A stretch of 64,000 bases of DNA from Schistocerca nitens (Eukaryota; Arthropoda; Insecta; Orthoptera; Acrididae): NCBI RefSeq assembly GCF_023898315.1, contig NC_064616.1:538275602-538339601 (forward strand). Reading direction: 5' to 3'. The position numbers were made by a program, and so were the translations under genes. The notes below the pieces were generated by a model that worked only from the letters and a program-made list of their open reading frames with translations, made no database searches and was not told the DNA's origin. Shown piece by piece: positions 11,918 through 22,440 of the stretch (position 1 is its first letter; every line of letters starts with the position of its first letter).

Positions 11918-12679
11918 TCTCAAACACACATTCTCTTTTCATTTTTGTTTGTTGTGCTCGACTATCGGAAAGGCACGAAAACGTCCGTAAATGAGTTTCT
12001 TAGTTTTGAGTACAGTTATGAAAGAAATATAAAAACAACTACGAGAGTTACTGAATTATGATGCTTAGTTAGCAATCAATCCTGAGTGTTATTAGTAACT
12101 ACGCTCCTGTCCATAAACCTAGTTACAGAAATGCGAATCAGACACATTACGTATTACAGGCCTTAGCAGCCGCGTCTTTGAGACGCCAGCTATGGTCACT
12201 TCCCAGCCCGCTGTAGGATCACATCGGTTCTGCTTCTTCCTGCTGGTACTGTAACTGCGATTTGGCAACAAGGCAAGGTATGTATGGCAACGCTGTGATC
12301 GACGAGTTACTTCCAGGTGTGCACGGAAATAAGCCTCAAAAGTTCACTTGATTTTTCCTGTCATTTCCATTGAATAATCTGAGTTATTATCACTTGTGGT
12401 GTAACAGAAGATTGTAAATTTACGATTTTCAGCCCAGGAAAGTCGTTGCACATGGAAATTGCAACTAATCTCGTCATTTAAATAGCAGTTGAAGAGTAAT
12501 AGCAACTATTGGCCTTGTAAGAAGAAGACACAACACGTGCCTGTTCGCCGGCCGTGTGGTGACGTGCTAACTTGTGAAGAAGCGTATGTTAGGGTTCGCG
12601 GTTTAAGACTCGCTGACTGTAACGTTTTTCTCCCATCTGTGACAGAGCTACAAGCAGTCAGCGCAAAAATCGATAAGTA
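11918..12679. other. No recognised feature
   Basis: Short frames on both strands, none with a domain. It lies just inside the right arm of the large inverted repeat. Confidence 0.4.
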
Positions 12680-15064
12680 AGGAATACTCTCAGTTCTTAA
12701 TGAGGAATGGTGAAAACTTACAATGCTGCACAACAGGTAACGCCTCTTTCCGCTGCTGACAAGCAAATTTTGGGTTTCTATGAAAACATAACTTCATTTA
12801 TGAAATTCCACATTTGCGTACCTGTTGAGTATGACACATCATACCAATTACACACCCAATCAAAATATAAGTGAGTAGTATTTTACTAATTCGTGCCGAT
12901 AGAGGCACATTTGTGTACAGAAAATCAGTTTTATTGAAACAGACTTTCGTCGTAAGGTTGTCGTGGGTAGTTTTATTTCATTTCTTACAATACAGTGCAC
13001 AATTTTCGTATGGTTTCTTTTAGTGTTGTTAAAAAAATACTAAACGTGAGACAGAAATTAATCATCAACGATATATGCGAATTCTCTGATGTTATCTAAA
13101 ACAGTCTGACAATGCACATGCAGTTTATTGATTACATGCTTGTAGAAAACTTGTTCTGAGTTAAAGCAGTCAAACAAGGTTTGAAGAAGAATAAAATGCC
13201 ACTACCAGACGACAGCTACTGTAGAAAATACTTTTCTGACTATTTTGGCACGATGCACTCTCCCCAGACATAACACAACAGCTTCGAGATGCACCTGCTG
13301 CCTGGCCGTCTATTAAACCTGAAAAGAACAAAATGTCGCAGAGGTGAGCCCTTTTTCCACATGCGACTATTTGGGTTGAGAAGTGAAGGGAAATATGTTC
13401 AAAGTTCCATTATACTTATAACTTTAGCAGACAGCAGAATTGCGTTTTTAAAAAATGTAGCAGCGGATGTAATTGAACTCGTGACGCATTATCGACAGTG
13501 CGCGACGATAACCGTTACTCTTGTAGCTAGCAGCTCCAGAAGTCGACAACATTTCCTCCAGAACTTCTGCATTCCACAGTGCTGTGAGATAATGCGTAAG
13601 GCCGGATGTAGATTTCTGAGAGACAGACAGTTCAAGCTTTCCTTTTGCACTGAACGACGGTTTCAACAAACAGATAGCGCAATAGAGTAGCTCAAATGGA
13701 AAGGAACACTTCCTATTTAAATTTCTGCATCCTACACTGTTGGCAGTTCTGTGTAGGTGGTAGTTACCTGATATTATTTTGGTGATTACAAACTAGAGTC
13801 GAATATATGCACTGGGTAGCTGAGGCAGCTAGTTCATGGCGATTCGGTCAACCAGGTACATGACTGTACTGAACATGATGCAAACCACTACAGGGAGCCT
13901 GTGTGTCAGAATTCTCATCGAGTGTGCCGCACCGGTGTTATGATAGAAAAATGAGTACCAGAGAAGAGGATTTGGTGGTCTGTTGGATTGATGGTAGGTT
14001 CGTATGCTGGCGATCTAGGTTCGATTCCAACTTCTGCGAATGCTTTTTGGCTACGACAAGTGAAGAAGCTATAATGGAATTGTGGTCTGAAATTGACATT
14101 AAACATGATATTCCTTCTCTACCAAGTAAACGTTAGGTTGAACCAGAACAAACTCACGAGTGGCGACATGTAGAAACTCTATCACAAGTAACTTTTCTTA
14201 TACTAGTTATTTAATTCCAGTGACGAAGCAAACGCTATGTAGGGTCACAGGACACTCATTCCATCTTTTATTTGAGCTTCTGTATGCCAGATAAAATTGG
14301 TTCTGAACTGGGAATGCTACTCAGACCGCTCTTAACGCGGAATTTGATCCCTTCGTGACAAGACAGCTCGACTACAAATCGTTGTTTGTTCGAAACTGCA
14401 GATTCCTCAACATCTCCACATATCGGGCGTGAATGGGTTCGAATCCTGGCCGGGCACTAAGGTTGTCATTACGAATTATCAAGCTCTAGCATGAGAACAC
14501 CTATCTGCTGGTGGACAATAATTATGAATTTTAATGCATTTTCATTCGTTGTCAACACTAACGGTATCCGACGTTTTTAACTCCCAGCTAGACATATAAC
14601 AATATGCGAGATCACTGTAAGTTCAAGGATGTTATTCAGAGATGCTGGTGGAGAAAAATTCGGTAGCTGACGTTTGTTTGTGTGTAGTCATCAACGATAT
14701 GTGTGGTGTTCGATTCCCTGTCAGCACTTAACTCTTCGTCATATTATTTCTAGCTCAAACATGCTCACATGTCGCTGCTGGTGTAAGAAACCCATATGTA
14801 ACGTTCGTTTTCTCTAGAATATAACAGCGATAGGTGCCGGGTTGGAGTCCTGGGAAGGAAAAAATTAATGTTTCGTCTCGTCATTTCAGTTAAAACATCC
14901 AGCTACTACCGAGAAAATCCGATATGTCACAGTTGATTGTGCTTCGATAACAATCCGATTAGGTTCTGGGTTAGAATCCTTGTCCAACACAAAGCTTTGC
15001 CTCACGGCATTTCAAGTAAGTTACTTGTGAAGAAGCAATATTTAACATCTCTCGTAGTTCGTTG
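12680..15064 (-). repeat. Right arm of the ~2.4-kb inverted repeat
   Basis: Reverse complement of 3165-5556, with the same order of blocks. Differences are substitutions and small indels. The outer end stops exactly where an RTE-type 3' tail begins, so this arm may originally have been longer. The left-arm sequence does not resume beyond that fragment. Short frames conserved between the arms reflect DNA identity, not evident selection. Confidence 0.8.
13955..14050 (+). repeat. tRNA-like pol III promoter unit in right inverted-repeat arm
   Basis: Mirror copy of the unit in the left arm: 'ttggtggtctgttggattga', then 'ctaggttcgattccaactt'. Further downstream on the same strand, B-box-like motifs recur near 14437 ('gggttcgaatcctggc'), 14707 ('tgttcgattccctgtc'), 14842 and 14970, continuing the periodic array. 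Confidence 0.4.
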
Positions 15065-15322
15065 TTGCTGTTATGGTTTTCAGTCCTGAGACAGGTTTGA
15101 TGCAGCTCTCCATGCTAATCTATCCTGTGCAAGCTCCTTCATCTCCCAGTACCTACTGCAACCTACATCCTTTTGAATCTGCTTAGTGTATTCATCTCTT
15201 GGTCTCCCTCTCCGATTTTTACCCTCCACGCTGCCCTACAATGCGAAATGTGTGATCCCTTGATGCCTCAGGACATGTCCTACCAACAGATCCCTTCTTC
15301 TAGTCAAGTTGTGCCACAAACC
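15061..15322 (-). mobile_element. 5'-truncated RTE-type LINE, 3' end only
   Basis: The minus strand matches the last ~260 bp of the RTE-type LINE at 47.2-50.4 kb. It shares 'gtttgtggcacaacttgact' near the 5' break, 'ggagggagaccaagagatga', 'tgcatcaaacc' and the 3' tail 'caggactgaaaaccataaca' plus 'gcaacaac'. It encodes only the C-terminal tail of the polyprotein and is a dead fragment, the usual result of incomplete reverse transcription. It abuts the outer end of the right inverted-repeat arm. Confidence 0.85.
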
Positions 15323-15350
15323 TGTCCGAAAAAACAGTGACCCGTATATG

Positions 15351-15546
15351 TAATAAGTTTCCCTTAATTTACGTCTATTGTCACAAACTGTTTGTTAACA
15401 GATTACCGGTTTCGGTCTTTAATGACCATCATCAGATCTGTTTTGTTTTTATGAAACAGATCTGATGATGGTCGTTAAAGACCGAAACCGGTAACCTGTT
15501 AATAAACAGTTTGTGACCATAGACGTAAATTAAAGGAAACTTATTA
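15351..15546. mobile_element. Foldback/MITE-like hairpin element
   Basis: Two arms of about 92 bp are near-perfect reverse complements with only about ten bases between them. The left arm runs from 'taataagtttcccttaattt' to 'catcagatctgttt', and the right arm ends 'aaaggaaacttatta'. Only about five mismatches are visible. The core 'aaagaccgaaaccggtaa' is one I recall from dispersed arthropod repeats. It is non-coding, and the transcript would form a long hairpin. Confidence 0.8.
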
Positions 15547-15694
15547 TTTGTTTTGATTGTTTGTTTATTTATTCATCCAAGAACCACCTCAAAAGAATAC
15601 AGGATTTTTCAAAGTAATACAGTGCCAATCTATGGTCCAAAATATAGCCCACAGCATACTTTGAGAGTATAGGGCAGGTAGTCTGCCGGGATAG

Positions 15695-15795
15695 AATAGT
15701 TGGTCGGCCCTGGCCTGCATTAGACAACCATTCCGGCATTTGATTTTGCGATCCTGGATAACCACGAAAAACCCAAATCAGGGTGACTGGAAAGA
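15695..15795 (-). mobile_element. Fragment of another insect SINE (antisense)
   Basis: Blocks 'aaccattccggcatttg' and 'aaaacccaaatcagggtgac' match, in reverse complement, a widespread tRNA-derived insect SINE body ('gatttaggttttccgtgatt', 'gccgggatggtt') that I know from memory. The match is patchy, so the copy is old. Confidence 0.45.
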
Positions 15796-16247
15796 GAAGC
15801 TCCTCCAGAATATGGAGCCAATGTCAGCTGTCACCTTCAGTGCCTTATTCGGTAATTCTCTAATGAATGATGTTTTTTCCAATGACAATCATTTTTTGTT
15901 GTAACTTCCAGTATGAAACATAGTTTTCTTTTATACTGTCCACACACTGCGAACACCCGCTGATAACGCCTGGACTGTTTCTCGTCACTTGATATATAAA
16001 TTGTTGTTCCACTCTTCACTGCCGCTCGCACTAAGACAACCACCGATGGTTCCCTTACTGATGCTGCTGTGCCCCTCGACTCAATAGCAGACTCCATATT
16101 CAACTATGAGCTACTGACGACTTGAAAAACTGTGCAGTCGAGCATTACTATTACGCATTATCCCCCCTGACACATAATCTTTGTGAAAGCAGTAAACCAT
16201 AGCCAAGTGTTAAAATGTAGCAATGTGCTGCAGTTATCTTGATATGT
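15796..16247. other. No recognised feature
   Basis: No supported gene. An 88-codon minus frame here has no recognisable domain. Confidence 0.4.
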
Positions 16248-17690
16248 TTAATATCCGTTACCTGTAAAGAACGTTTTAGCTGCCTGTGTTTTAGTAATGT
16301 TTTTCACTTCCGTCAGCAATCTGTTATACAGTGTTATCCACTGATATAGAATGCTGTATTGAGTTATTTGGTTGTTTTTCCTGGGTAAATTTAACTCCAC
16401 TCTGGCTTTTGTTCCCCGATTATGTATAGAAATATTAGTGTAGTATTTAATAATATTTTGCCTGATATGTACCCCAGATTGGTAGGCGTATTCAGTTGGT
16501 GGAGTAAGGATGCCAAATATTTTAAACAGCTCTCTACAATGAGCCCGACTACTACTTCCATTTATTACTCTTATGGCCGTTTTTTGCTGTTTATAAACCG
16601 TGTCCATGTTTTGTGTTCTCAGTCCCCAGAAAACACTCTCATAGCTAAGAAATGGGTGTACGTAGTAGACACCGTATGTCACCACAAGACTCTAAGTGTT
16701 GCAGACTGATGCAAACACCCTAAGAGCATAGGATGCTGATTACATTCTTTCTGCTAGTACCTTTATATGTTCACTCCATTTCAGCCGACAATCACTGTTC
16801 TGCCCTAAAAGCATTGTGTTTGTTACCCAATCCATAGACAGAATTATTATCTATTCTTAAAGTGAGAGAGTTACTTCCTCTGTTTATGTCAAAGTACATA
16901 TCGTTCTTTTTCTTGATGTTCAACGTTAATGTACTACATAACGACCAATCGGAAACATCCTCGAGGGTTTCTTTCGCTTTCCCTAATAGGAATTCTGATA
17001 TTCTATCAGTGACTATGATGTTTCTGGTATCAACGAAGAGAACTTTTTCTCCATGTCTTACACTGTTTGGAAAGTAATTGATATATATTGAGAACAGGAC
17101 TTGGCGCAGTACGTTACACTGAGTAACACCTATGTTTCATATTTCTTCTCTGACAATTTTTTTACTAAAAATGTATCATCAGCAGACGTGTGAACAATTT
17201 CCACCTTTTGCACCTTTTTCCAAGAAAGACTGAAACCACTTAAATACTTTTCCTCTTACACCTAGCGATTCAAGTTTGTTCAATAGCATTTTATGGTCAA
17301 CGGTGTCACAAGTCTTTGAGAAGTCTAAGAAAGTGACTGTAACATAAACATTCCTTATCAAGAGCTTCAAGTACCACTTTCATGAACTCTTCAGTGGCTG
17401 ATATTGTACTTCTTACACCTCTGGGACTAACCTGTGTTTCGGTAAGGATACTGTGTTCATTCATGTAACTTATCAATCTCTCTGTCATTATTGCTTCAAT
17501 AATTTTCGAGAATGAAGAAAGTAGTGAAACTTGCATGTATTTTTCTGTGCTTTCAACATTACCTTTCTTTAGTAAGGGCCCCATTCGTGCATGCCTTAGG
17601 TAGACTTGGAAAGCACCTAAATTAATAGATTCACTTGTTATGTTTGTTAATGGGTCTTGTATGTTATCTATGCTATTCACGTCTTGTAAT
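16248..17690 (-). pseudogene. Decayed Jockey/CR1-type LINE reverse transcriptase
   Basis: Three minus-strand frames are pieces of one non-LTR RT. The N-terminal piece (17306-17680) has the fingers region 'GPLLKKG', 'SLLSSFSKIIEAIM' and 'HSILTETQ'. The next (17179-17370) has palm motif A as 'LDFSKTCDTVDHKMLL'. Between 16860 and 17100 a third frame carries 'LFVDTRNIIVT' where an active enzyme has a FADD box. The last piece (16248-16685) has the thumb and C-terminal text 'KAIRVI'-like 'KTAIRVINGSSSRAHCRELF' and 'LGILT'-like 'FGILTPP'. Frameshifts separate all parts and the catalytic aspartates are lost, so it is inactive. No endonuclease was seen upstream, so it is probably 5' truncated. Confidence 0.8.
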
Positions 17691-17699
17691 GTTTGCGCA

Positions 17700-18682
17700 G
17701 TCGTCTCCTGAAACCCCAGAGGAACTTAAAAGCACATTTAATATATTTAAGCTACACATCATTAAGGTAGACGAAATAAGTTTAGTTGAATGCTACACTA
17801 CACTTTGTAGGGACACACATAAATGACACAATTTTTCAACACAGTCAACAAGTCTCTGCAAAAAAGCTTGGAATGTTCTACGAAGTGTTGAGTTCTTCTA
17901 CGACATAAATCTGCTATATGGTCACGGAATCATCTGAGAACTAATATGTTTAAGTTCTCATCGTTCAAAAACATCTTTCCTCACAGATGTCTTTTCAGGT
18001 ATCCGAAAACCTGGAAATTTCGTGGTGAAAAATGTGCATTTTCCGATCAGAATTACCCACGCCAGTGTGACCTTGGTCTAATTGTTGGCACCAATTCGCT
18101 ATGGCCGGATGTGACAGTGGATTTGTTGCGAATACCGTCAGAATTTAACCGTGAATCTGTGTGCAATTTAGACAATTTTCCAACAAGAATCGCACTGTCT
18201 CATGCACTTCTGCATTGGAGCATGTTTCCAGTTCCCTTGCTATTTAACCTGCGCTCTGTAATGCACCTGTCACCCGTACCACAGCAGTATTGCGTCTCAA
18301 AATCCCGCAACATATTCTCTCTTCAGACAATGTGCCACTCATTTTGGGCAATGGTCTCAGAATTGGACGACCTGTGTGAGTTACTTTCTTAAGTCCCTAT
18401 ATATGAATAAAACTGTATATTACGAACAGATAGGCACTTACGACCCGACCGAAAAGTGGAACACCAACGTGTGACAAGTGACTTGGTCTCATACGTTCTG
18501 ACTTCAGTGGATGTTAGACAGCATATTCTGGTTACAATAGAAATGTTCTAGAGAATTACCCTATAACTTATCTTCTTAGTCATTCAGAAGGAAGCCACAC
18601 CTACGTTTGTAGCTTTTCAGTTGGTTAAATTGTGAATTAATGCCAGCCCACGTTCAACTTATACTTCTAGGGTAAGTGTACT
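17700..18682. other. No recognised feature; one unexplained 148-codon frame
   Basis: A plus frame at 17946-18392 is the longest here (148 codons, Cys- and Phe-rich). It has no signal sequence, domain or splice context that I can defend, and it may be chance. The rest shows nothing recognisable. Confidence 0.35.
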
Positions 18683-18879
18683 GCCGCGCGGAGTGGCCAC
18701 GTGGTTTGAGATATCCTGTCACGGGCTGCGCGGCCCCGCCCGCCAGAAGTTCGAGTCCTCCCTCTGGCATGGGTGTCTGTGTTGTTCTTAGCATAGGTTA
18801 GTTTAAGTAGTGTGTAAGTCTAGGGACCGATGACCTATGCAGTTTGGTCCGTTATGAATTCACACACATTTGAACATTT
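18683..18879 (+). mobile_element. SINE, second tRNA-headed subfamily
   Basis: The head 'gccgcgcggagtggccacgt' and B-box 'agttcgagtcctccctctgg' lead into 'ttgttcttagcataggttag', 'agggaccgatgacctatgca' and a tail 'gaattcacacacatttgaac'. It parallels the main SINE but with a different head and tail wording. It shares this layout with the copy at 34.0 kb. No clear target duplication is visible. Confidence 0.82.
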
Positions 18880-19050
18880 GGTATGTGGACTCAATCCCTC
18901 TAGTTGAGAAAACCAAATCTTAGTAGCAGAATACGAGGCAGTGCAACACTCATTACTGTCAATGAATAACACGTAAAACTAAATCGTACTCACGAGACGA
19001 GCGAGTGCAGTACTTGTTGCCTTCACAAAATGATAAGTAAATTATCCTTA

Positions 19051-19480
19051 TACTTGGACGCTGTATGCAAGGGCAATTCGACACAGTGAAGTTAGCCACC
19101 TGGGTATACAACAGGTTATACTTGTTGTTAATGTATCGCCCAACCAGGAAAATTTGTGGGACAAAAGATCTAGAAATTTAAGCCAAGTCTGTGAATAACA
19201 ACAGTTTATTTGCTGTATATATCTCAAAAACGAAGCAACAAATTGACAGAGAGCAAAGTTATCTATACTTGGACGCTGTATGCAAGGGCAATTCGACACA
19301 GTGAAGTTAGCCACCTGGGTATACAACAGGTTATACTTGTTGTTAATGTATCGCCCAACCAGGAAAATTTGTGGGACAAAAGATCTAGAAATTTAAGCCA
19401 AGTCTGTGAATAACAACAGTTTATTTGCTGTATATATCTCAAAAACGAAGCAACAAATTGACAGAGAGCAAAGTTATCTG
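19051..19480. repeat. Exact tandem duplication of a 215-bp unit
   Basis: Unit 1 (19051-19265) and unit 2 (19266-19480), both starting 'tacttggacgctgtatgcaa', appear identical apart from the final base at the junction. The two overlapping minus-strand frames of 84-92 codons are the same sequence read twice. Identity implies either a very recent duplication or an assembly artefact. Confidence 0.95.
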
Positions 19481-20309
19481 AATATGTAATTAAACTAACC
19501 ACCGTACGACGTACCAAAATTTATTTGAATGACTGCGTGAAGAATAAAGCACCTTGATCCTAGTATGTGCAGCTCAAGAATTCAAAGTAAAAGAAGTCAG
19601 AATTACGGTTTAGAACAAATGAAATCGGCAACACAAGTTGCGTGGTAGAAATACACAAGTAAACGAACTGCTCATAATGCAGATTGTGCTATCGCACTTT
19701 GCGAACTTACAATTCCTCAATAATAGCGAAGTGTGTCGAGCAGCAGCAGACGGTTTCTTGGACGTAATCCCTCCAAATTACCTCTCGACACGGTCGCTGG
19801 CTAACTCACTTGCTCCTTCCCAACTCCTCACTTCAATAAACTGTACAAAGAAGGGAGTTCCATGCCGTTACCAATCTCATGGGCAAGAACTGTTGCTAAA
19901 CGTATGTAAATTCAGGGGAAGGTACAAGTAACTTCCCTACATTTCAGTTTGTAAGATCTTCGACACACGATGTCTGACAATAGTCGCCATCGTCTAACCT
20001 AAGTCGTAACGTGTTTTATTCCGTGATAGGAAACAAGAACAAAGATAATTTTCGAAATTTCTGCACCGCTGCCATCGTCTGCAGTCACAGTACCACATTT
20101 TATCAAAATACAAATTTTACTGAATCCTGGTAGCGATTCTGATTACACAACACCGACGTACTATTTACAAAGATGATTTTCTCTGTCTTAACGTTAAGTT
20201 ATTGTTGCAAATTAAAATTTTTCCAGTGATGGAAAATACAAAACATTCGTTTTCCAGTCTTCAGCGATAGCATTGAGCCCTGCGTGACCCAGTTGTTATT
20301 TCTGCCAGC
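19481..20309. other. No recognised feature
   Basis: A 97-codon plus frame lacks any domain. No element ends were recognised up to the Penelope-like element. Confidence 0.4.
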
Positions 20310-20714
20310 CTACGTAAGGTCTCTGGTATCCCATTTTCTGGTATCCCATACTTCTCCGAGACAGTGGACGACTTTGTACAATTCTATAATTTTCAAGAAT
20401 TGGCCTTGTATTGTGTACATTGCCATCGAAAGATGTATAAATCGTAGTAAAAAACTGTTAAGGCTTTCGTGGTCAGTTGTTGACAAACTGCCTATCTGCT
20501 TCTGTCTCGGGTTCTTCGGCCGACGTTCGTCTGATAATTTTACTGAAGTTTCGGCAGCACGAGTGGCTGGCATTGTCAAAGCTTCACTCTCCATTGCCGG
20601 TGGTGAAATGGAGCCGAGCTCGCGGCTGCAGACTATGTGTACCTGGCGCGCCAACGTCCGAGGGCTTCTCCGCGGTCATTTCTGGTGCGGTTCTCCTCTT
20701 GCTACCTGCGACGG

Positions 20715-20815
20715 TCGTTCACTGCAGTACGGGAAGCCAGGATCCGTTTACCTTAAGGTTTTCCTCTTTCTTGTTGAAGCTGTTCCCGTATTTGTGTATT
20801 TCTACAGCTACATGT
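20715..20815 (-). pseudogene. C-terminal tail of the Penelope-like protein, shifted frame
   Basis: Just past the stop that ends the endonuclease frame, a different minus frame reads 'EIHKYGNSFNKKEENLKVNG' and then 'SWLPVLQ', the conserved end of arthropod Penelope proteins. The bridging residues that normally follow 'FSDT' are missing, which points to a small deletion. Confidence 0.65.
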
Positions 20816-21146
20816 CGGAGAATTTTATTACATGGTCGGTCTCACTCAGCGCGTGCTCTGCCACTGCCGATTTCTCCACCTGCCCCAACCGGCAATGTCG
20901 CTTATGCTCTTTGATCCTGGTGTTGATTGATCGTCCAGTCATTCCGACGTAAACTATTCCGCATGTGCATGGTAAGCGGTATATTCCCGACATCGCAAGT
21001 AGGCCCCTTTTATCCGTGGCCGATCTAAGACGTTCTTTGATCTTCCATGTCGGTTTGAAAATTGTCTTTACGCCGTGTTTGAGCATTATACGGCCGATTC
21101 TGTCCGTCACTCTGGGAATGTATGGCAGAAAGGCCGTATCCGACAT
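20808..21146 (-). pseudogene. GIY-YIG endonuclease domain of the Penelope-like element
   Basis: The 112-residue frame contains 'SGIYRLPCTCGIVYVGMTGR' (about 53-72). It shows the GIY and YVG halves of the GIY-YIG fold, the CxC pair found in Penelope endonucleases, and the following 'INTRIKEHKR' with the catalytic Arg and conserved His. The frame then ends early at 'KFSDM'. The domain nicks target DNA to prime reverse transcription. It is separated from the RT by a frameshifted stretch at 21150-21320 that still shows the connecting region in other frames. Confidence 0.87.
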
Positions 21147-21321
21147 TTCTTTTCCTCATTTCTTAGTTCGCCGAGTGTTTGGCTCTGTTACACTTCTAAT
21201 ACAATTTGTGGACTACCCATTGCTCCTCAGAACACTCTCCAGATGTTGCATTTCGCGTTTGAGATGCTGCGGCTCACATATTCGTCCTGCTCGAGTTACT
21301 AGCTTATGAATCATGCCTTTT

Positions 21322-22432
21322 CTAGTTCGGGTGGTGGTTTGATAGTTTGTGCAGGTATCGGTCCGTGTGTGTCGGTTTTCGGTACACGCTATGTCCCAGG
21401 TTTTCGCCGTCCCTTGTGACCAGCAAGTCTAGAAATGGTGGTTTCTTGTCCTTTTCTACTTCCATTGTAAATTTTATGTTGATGTGGAGGCTGTTCAAGT
21501 GTCTTAGGAAGTAACCGAGCTGTTCTTCACCTTGGCTCCATACAACGAAAGTATCATCGACGTACCTGTACCACACCTTAGGTTTACAAGTCGCCGAGTC
21601 CTGTGCCTGTGCTTCGAAATGTTCCATGAAGAAGTTGGCCACCACTGGGCTAAGAGGACTACCCATGGCAACGCCTTCCAGTTGTTCGTATAAATTGCCA
21701 TTCCACGTGAAATAGCTCGTGGTGAGACATGCATGGAAGAGCTTTGTGATGTCTTGCGGGAAAATGGAACCGATGTGCTCCAGAGCGTCGCTGAGTGGCA
21801 CTTTCTTAAACAAACAAACAATATCAAAGCTGACCAGGATGTTGTTTGGTGCAAGTTTTATTTTCTTCAGATTCTCTATGAAATGTCCCGAGTCCTTTAT
21901 GTATGTGTCAATCTTCCCCACGTGCGGGTGGAGCAGAGAGGCCAAGTGTTTTGCCAGTTTCTACGTCGGTGAGCCAGGAGCGCTAACAATCGGTCTTACG
22001 GAACGTTGTTCTTGTGGACCTTAGGTAATCCATACAGCCAAGGTGGTAGGGCTTCCGTGTTGCGCAGGTTTCTCTGTATGTCCGCCGGCAGAGAAGACGC
22101 CTTGATTAACCGATTCGCATTCCGTGTGATACGCTGCGTCGGATCTGCGCTTAGTTTTCGGTACGTCGTCGGATGTAATAGGTCACGGATATTTTGCTCA
22201 TAACCTTCGGTATTCATTGCGACGGTCGCATTCCCCTTATCTAAAGGCAGTACCAATATATTCTTGTCAGCGTTAAGATTCTTATAGCTTGTACCTCTTC
22301 TTTCTTCAGATTGCTAGCTGGTGGTTTAGCTCTGTGCAGTATCCTGGCTGTTTCAGTGCGTAGAAGAAATGGCAGATTAGTAAATACTGTCCGTTTTGTT
22401 TGGAATCGCATCATTTTACTCACACTTTCCAA
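21322..22432 (-). pseudogene. Penelope-like reverse transcriptase
   Basis: Three consecutive minus-strand pieces. At 22241-22432 is a basic N-terminal piece. At 21996-22256 is 'LPLDKGNATVAM' followed by 'YGLPKVHK', both hallmarks of Penelope RTs. At 21322-21945 lies a 207-residue piece with palm motif A 'FDIVCLFKKVPL' (about 40-51), 'GVAMGSPLSPVVANFFME' (91-108), the catalytic 'YVDD' (128-131), 'FLDLLVTR' and 'YRKPTHTDRYLH'. The catalytic Asp pair is kept, so loss of function comes from the frameshifts. Penelope RTs are related to telomerase RT. The endonuclease lies immediately downstream. Confidence 0.85.
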
Positions 22433-22440
22433 AGACCAAC

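Larger units (their letters stand above)
20310..22440 (-). mobile_element. Penelope-like retroelement (RT + GIY-YIG), frameshifted
   Basis: The order on the minus strand is an N-terminal region, a reverse transcriptase, a GIY-YIG endonuclease and a conserved C-terminal tail, the architecture of Penelope-like elements. The coding sequence is broken at about 22240, about 22000, 21320-21150 and about 20810. The 5' end and any terminal repeats could not be fixed by eye. The 3' region down to 20310 has a Ser/Arg-rich frame typical of sequence near the end of these elements. Confidence 0.85.

Noticed and set aside
11750..12061. 103-codon plus frame with a Ser/Leu-rich middle
   Set aside because: Produced by the (CT)n microsatellite; flanks show no domain.
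12500..12766. Overlapping 63- and 86-codon frames on opposite strands, considered as a small gene
   Set aside because: They straddle the inner edge of the right inverted-repeat arm, have no domain, and the part inside the arm is not kept open in the other arm.
13289..13690. 133-codon plus frame in the right inverted-repeat arm
   Set aside because: No domain, and the counterpart in the left arm is shorter and interrupted. Arm similarity is at the DNA level.
17946..18392. 148-codon plus frame considered as a host gene
   Set aside because: No homology that I recognise, no promoter, signal peptide or splice context; within chance expectation for 64 kb.
20284..20952. 222-codon open frame on the plus strand, with a 145-codon frame overlapping
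   Set aside because: Both lie opposite the C-terminal region of the Penelope-like element, which has recognisable motifs on the minus strand.
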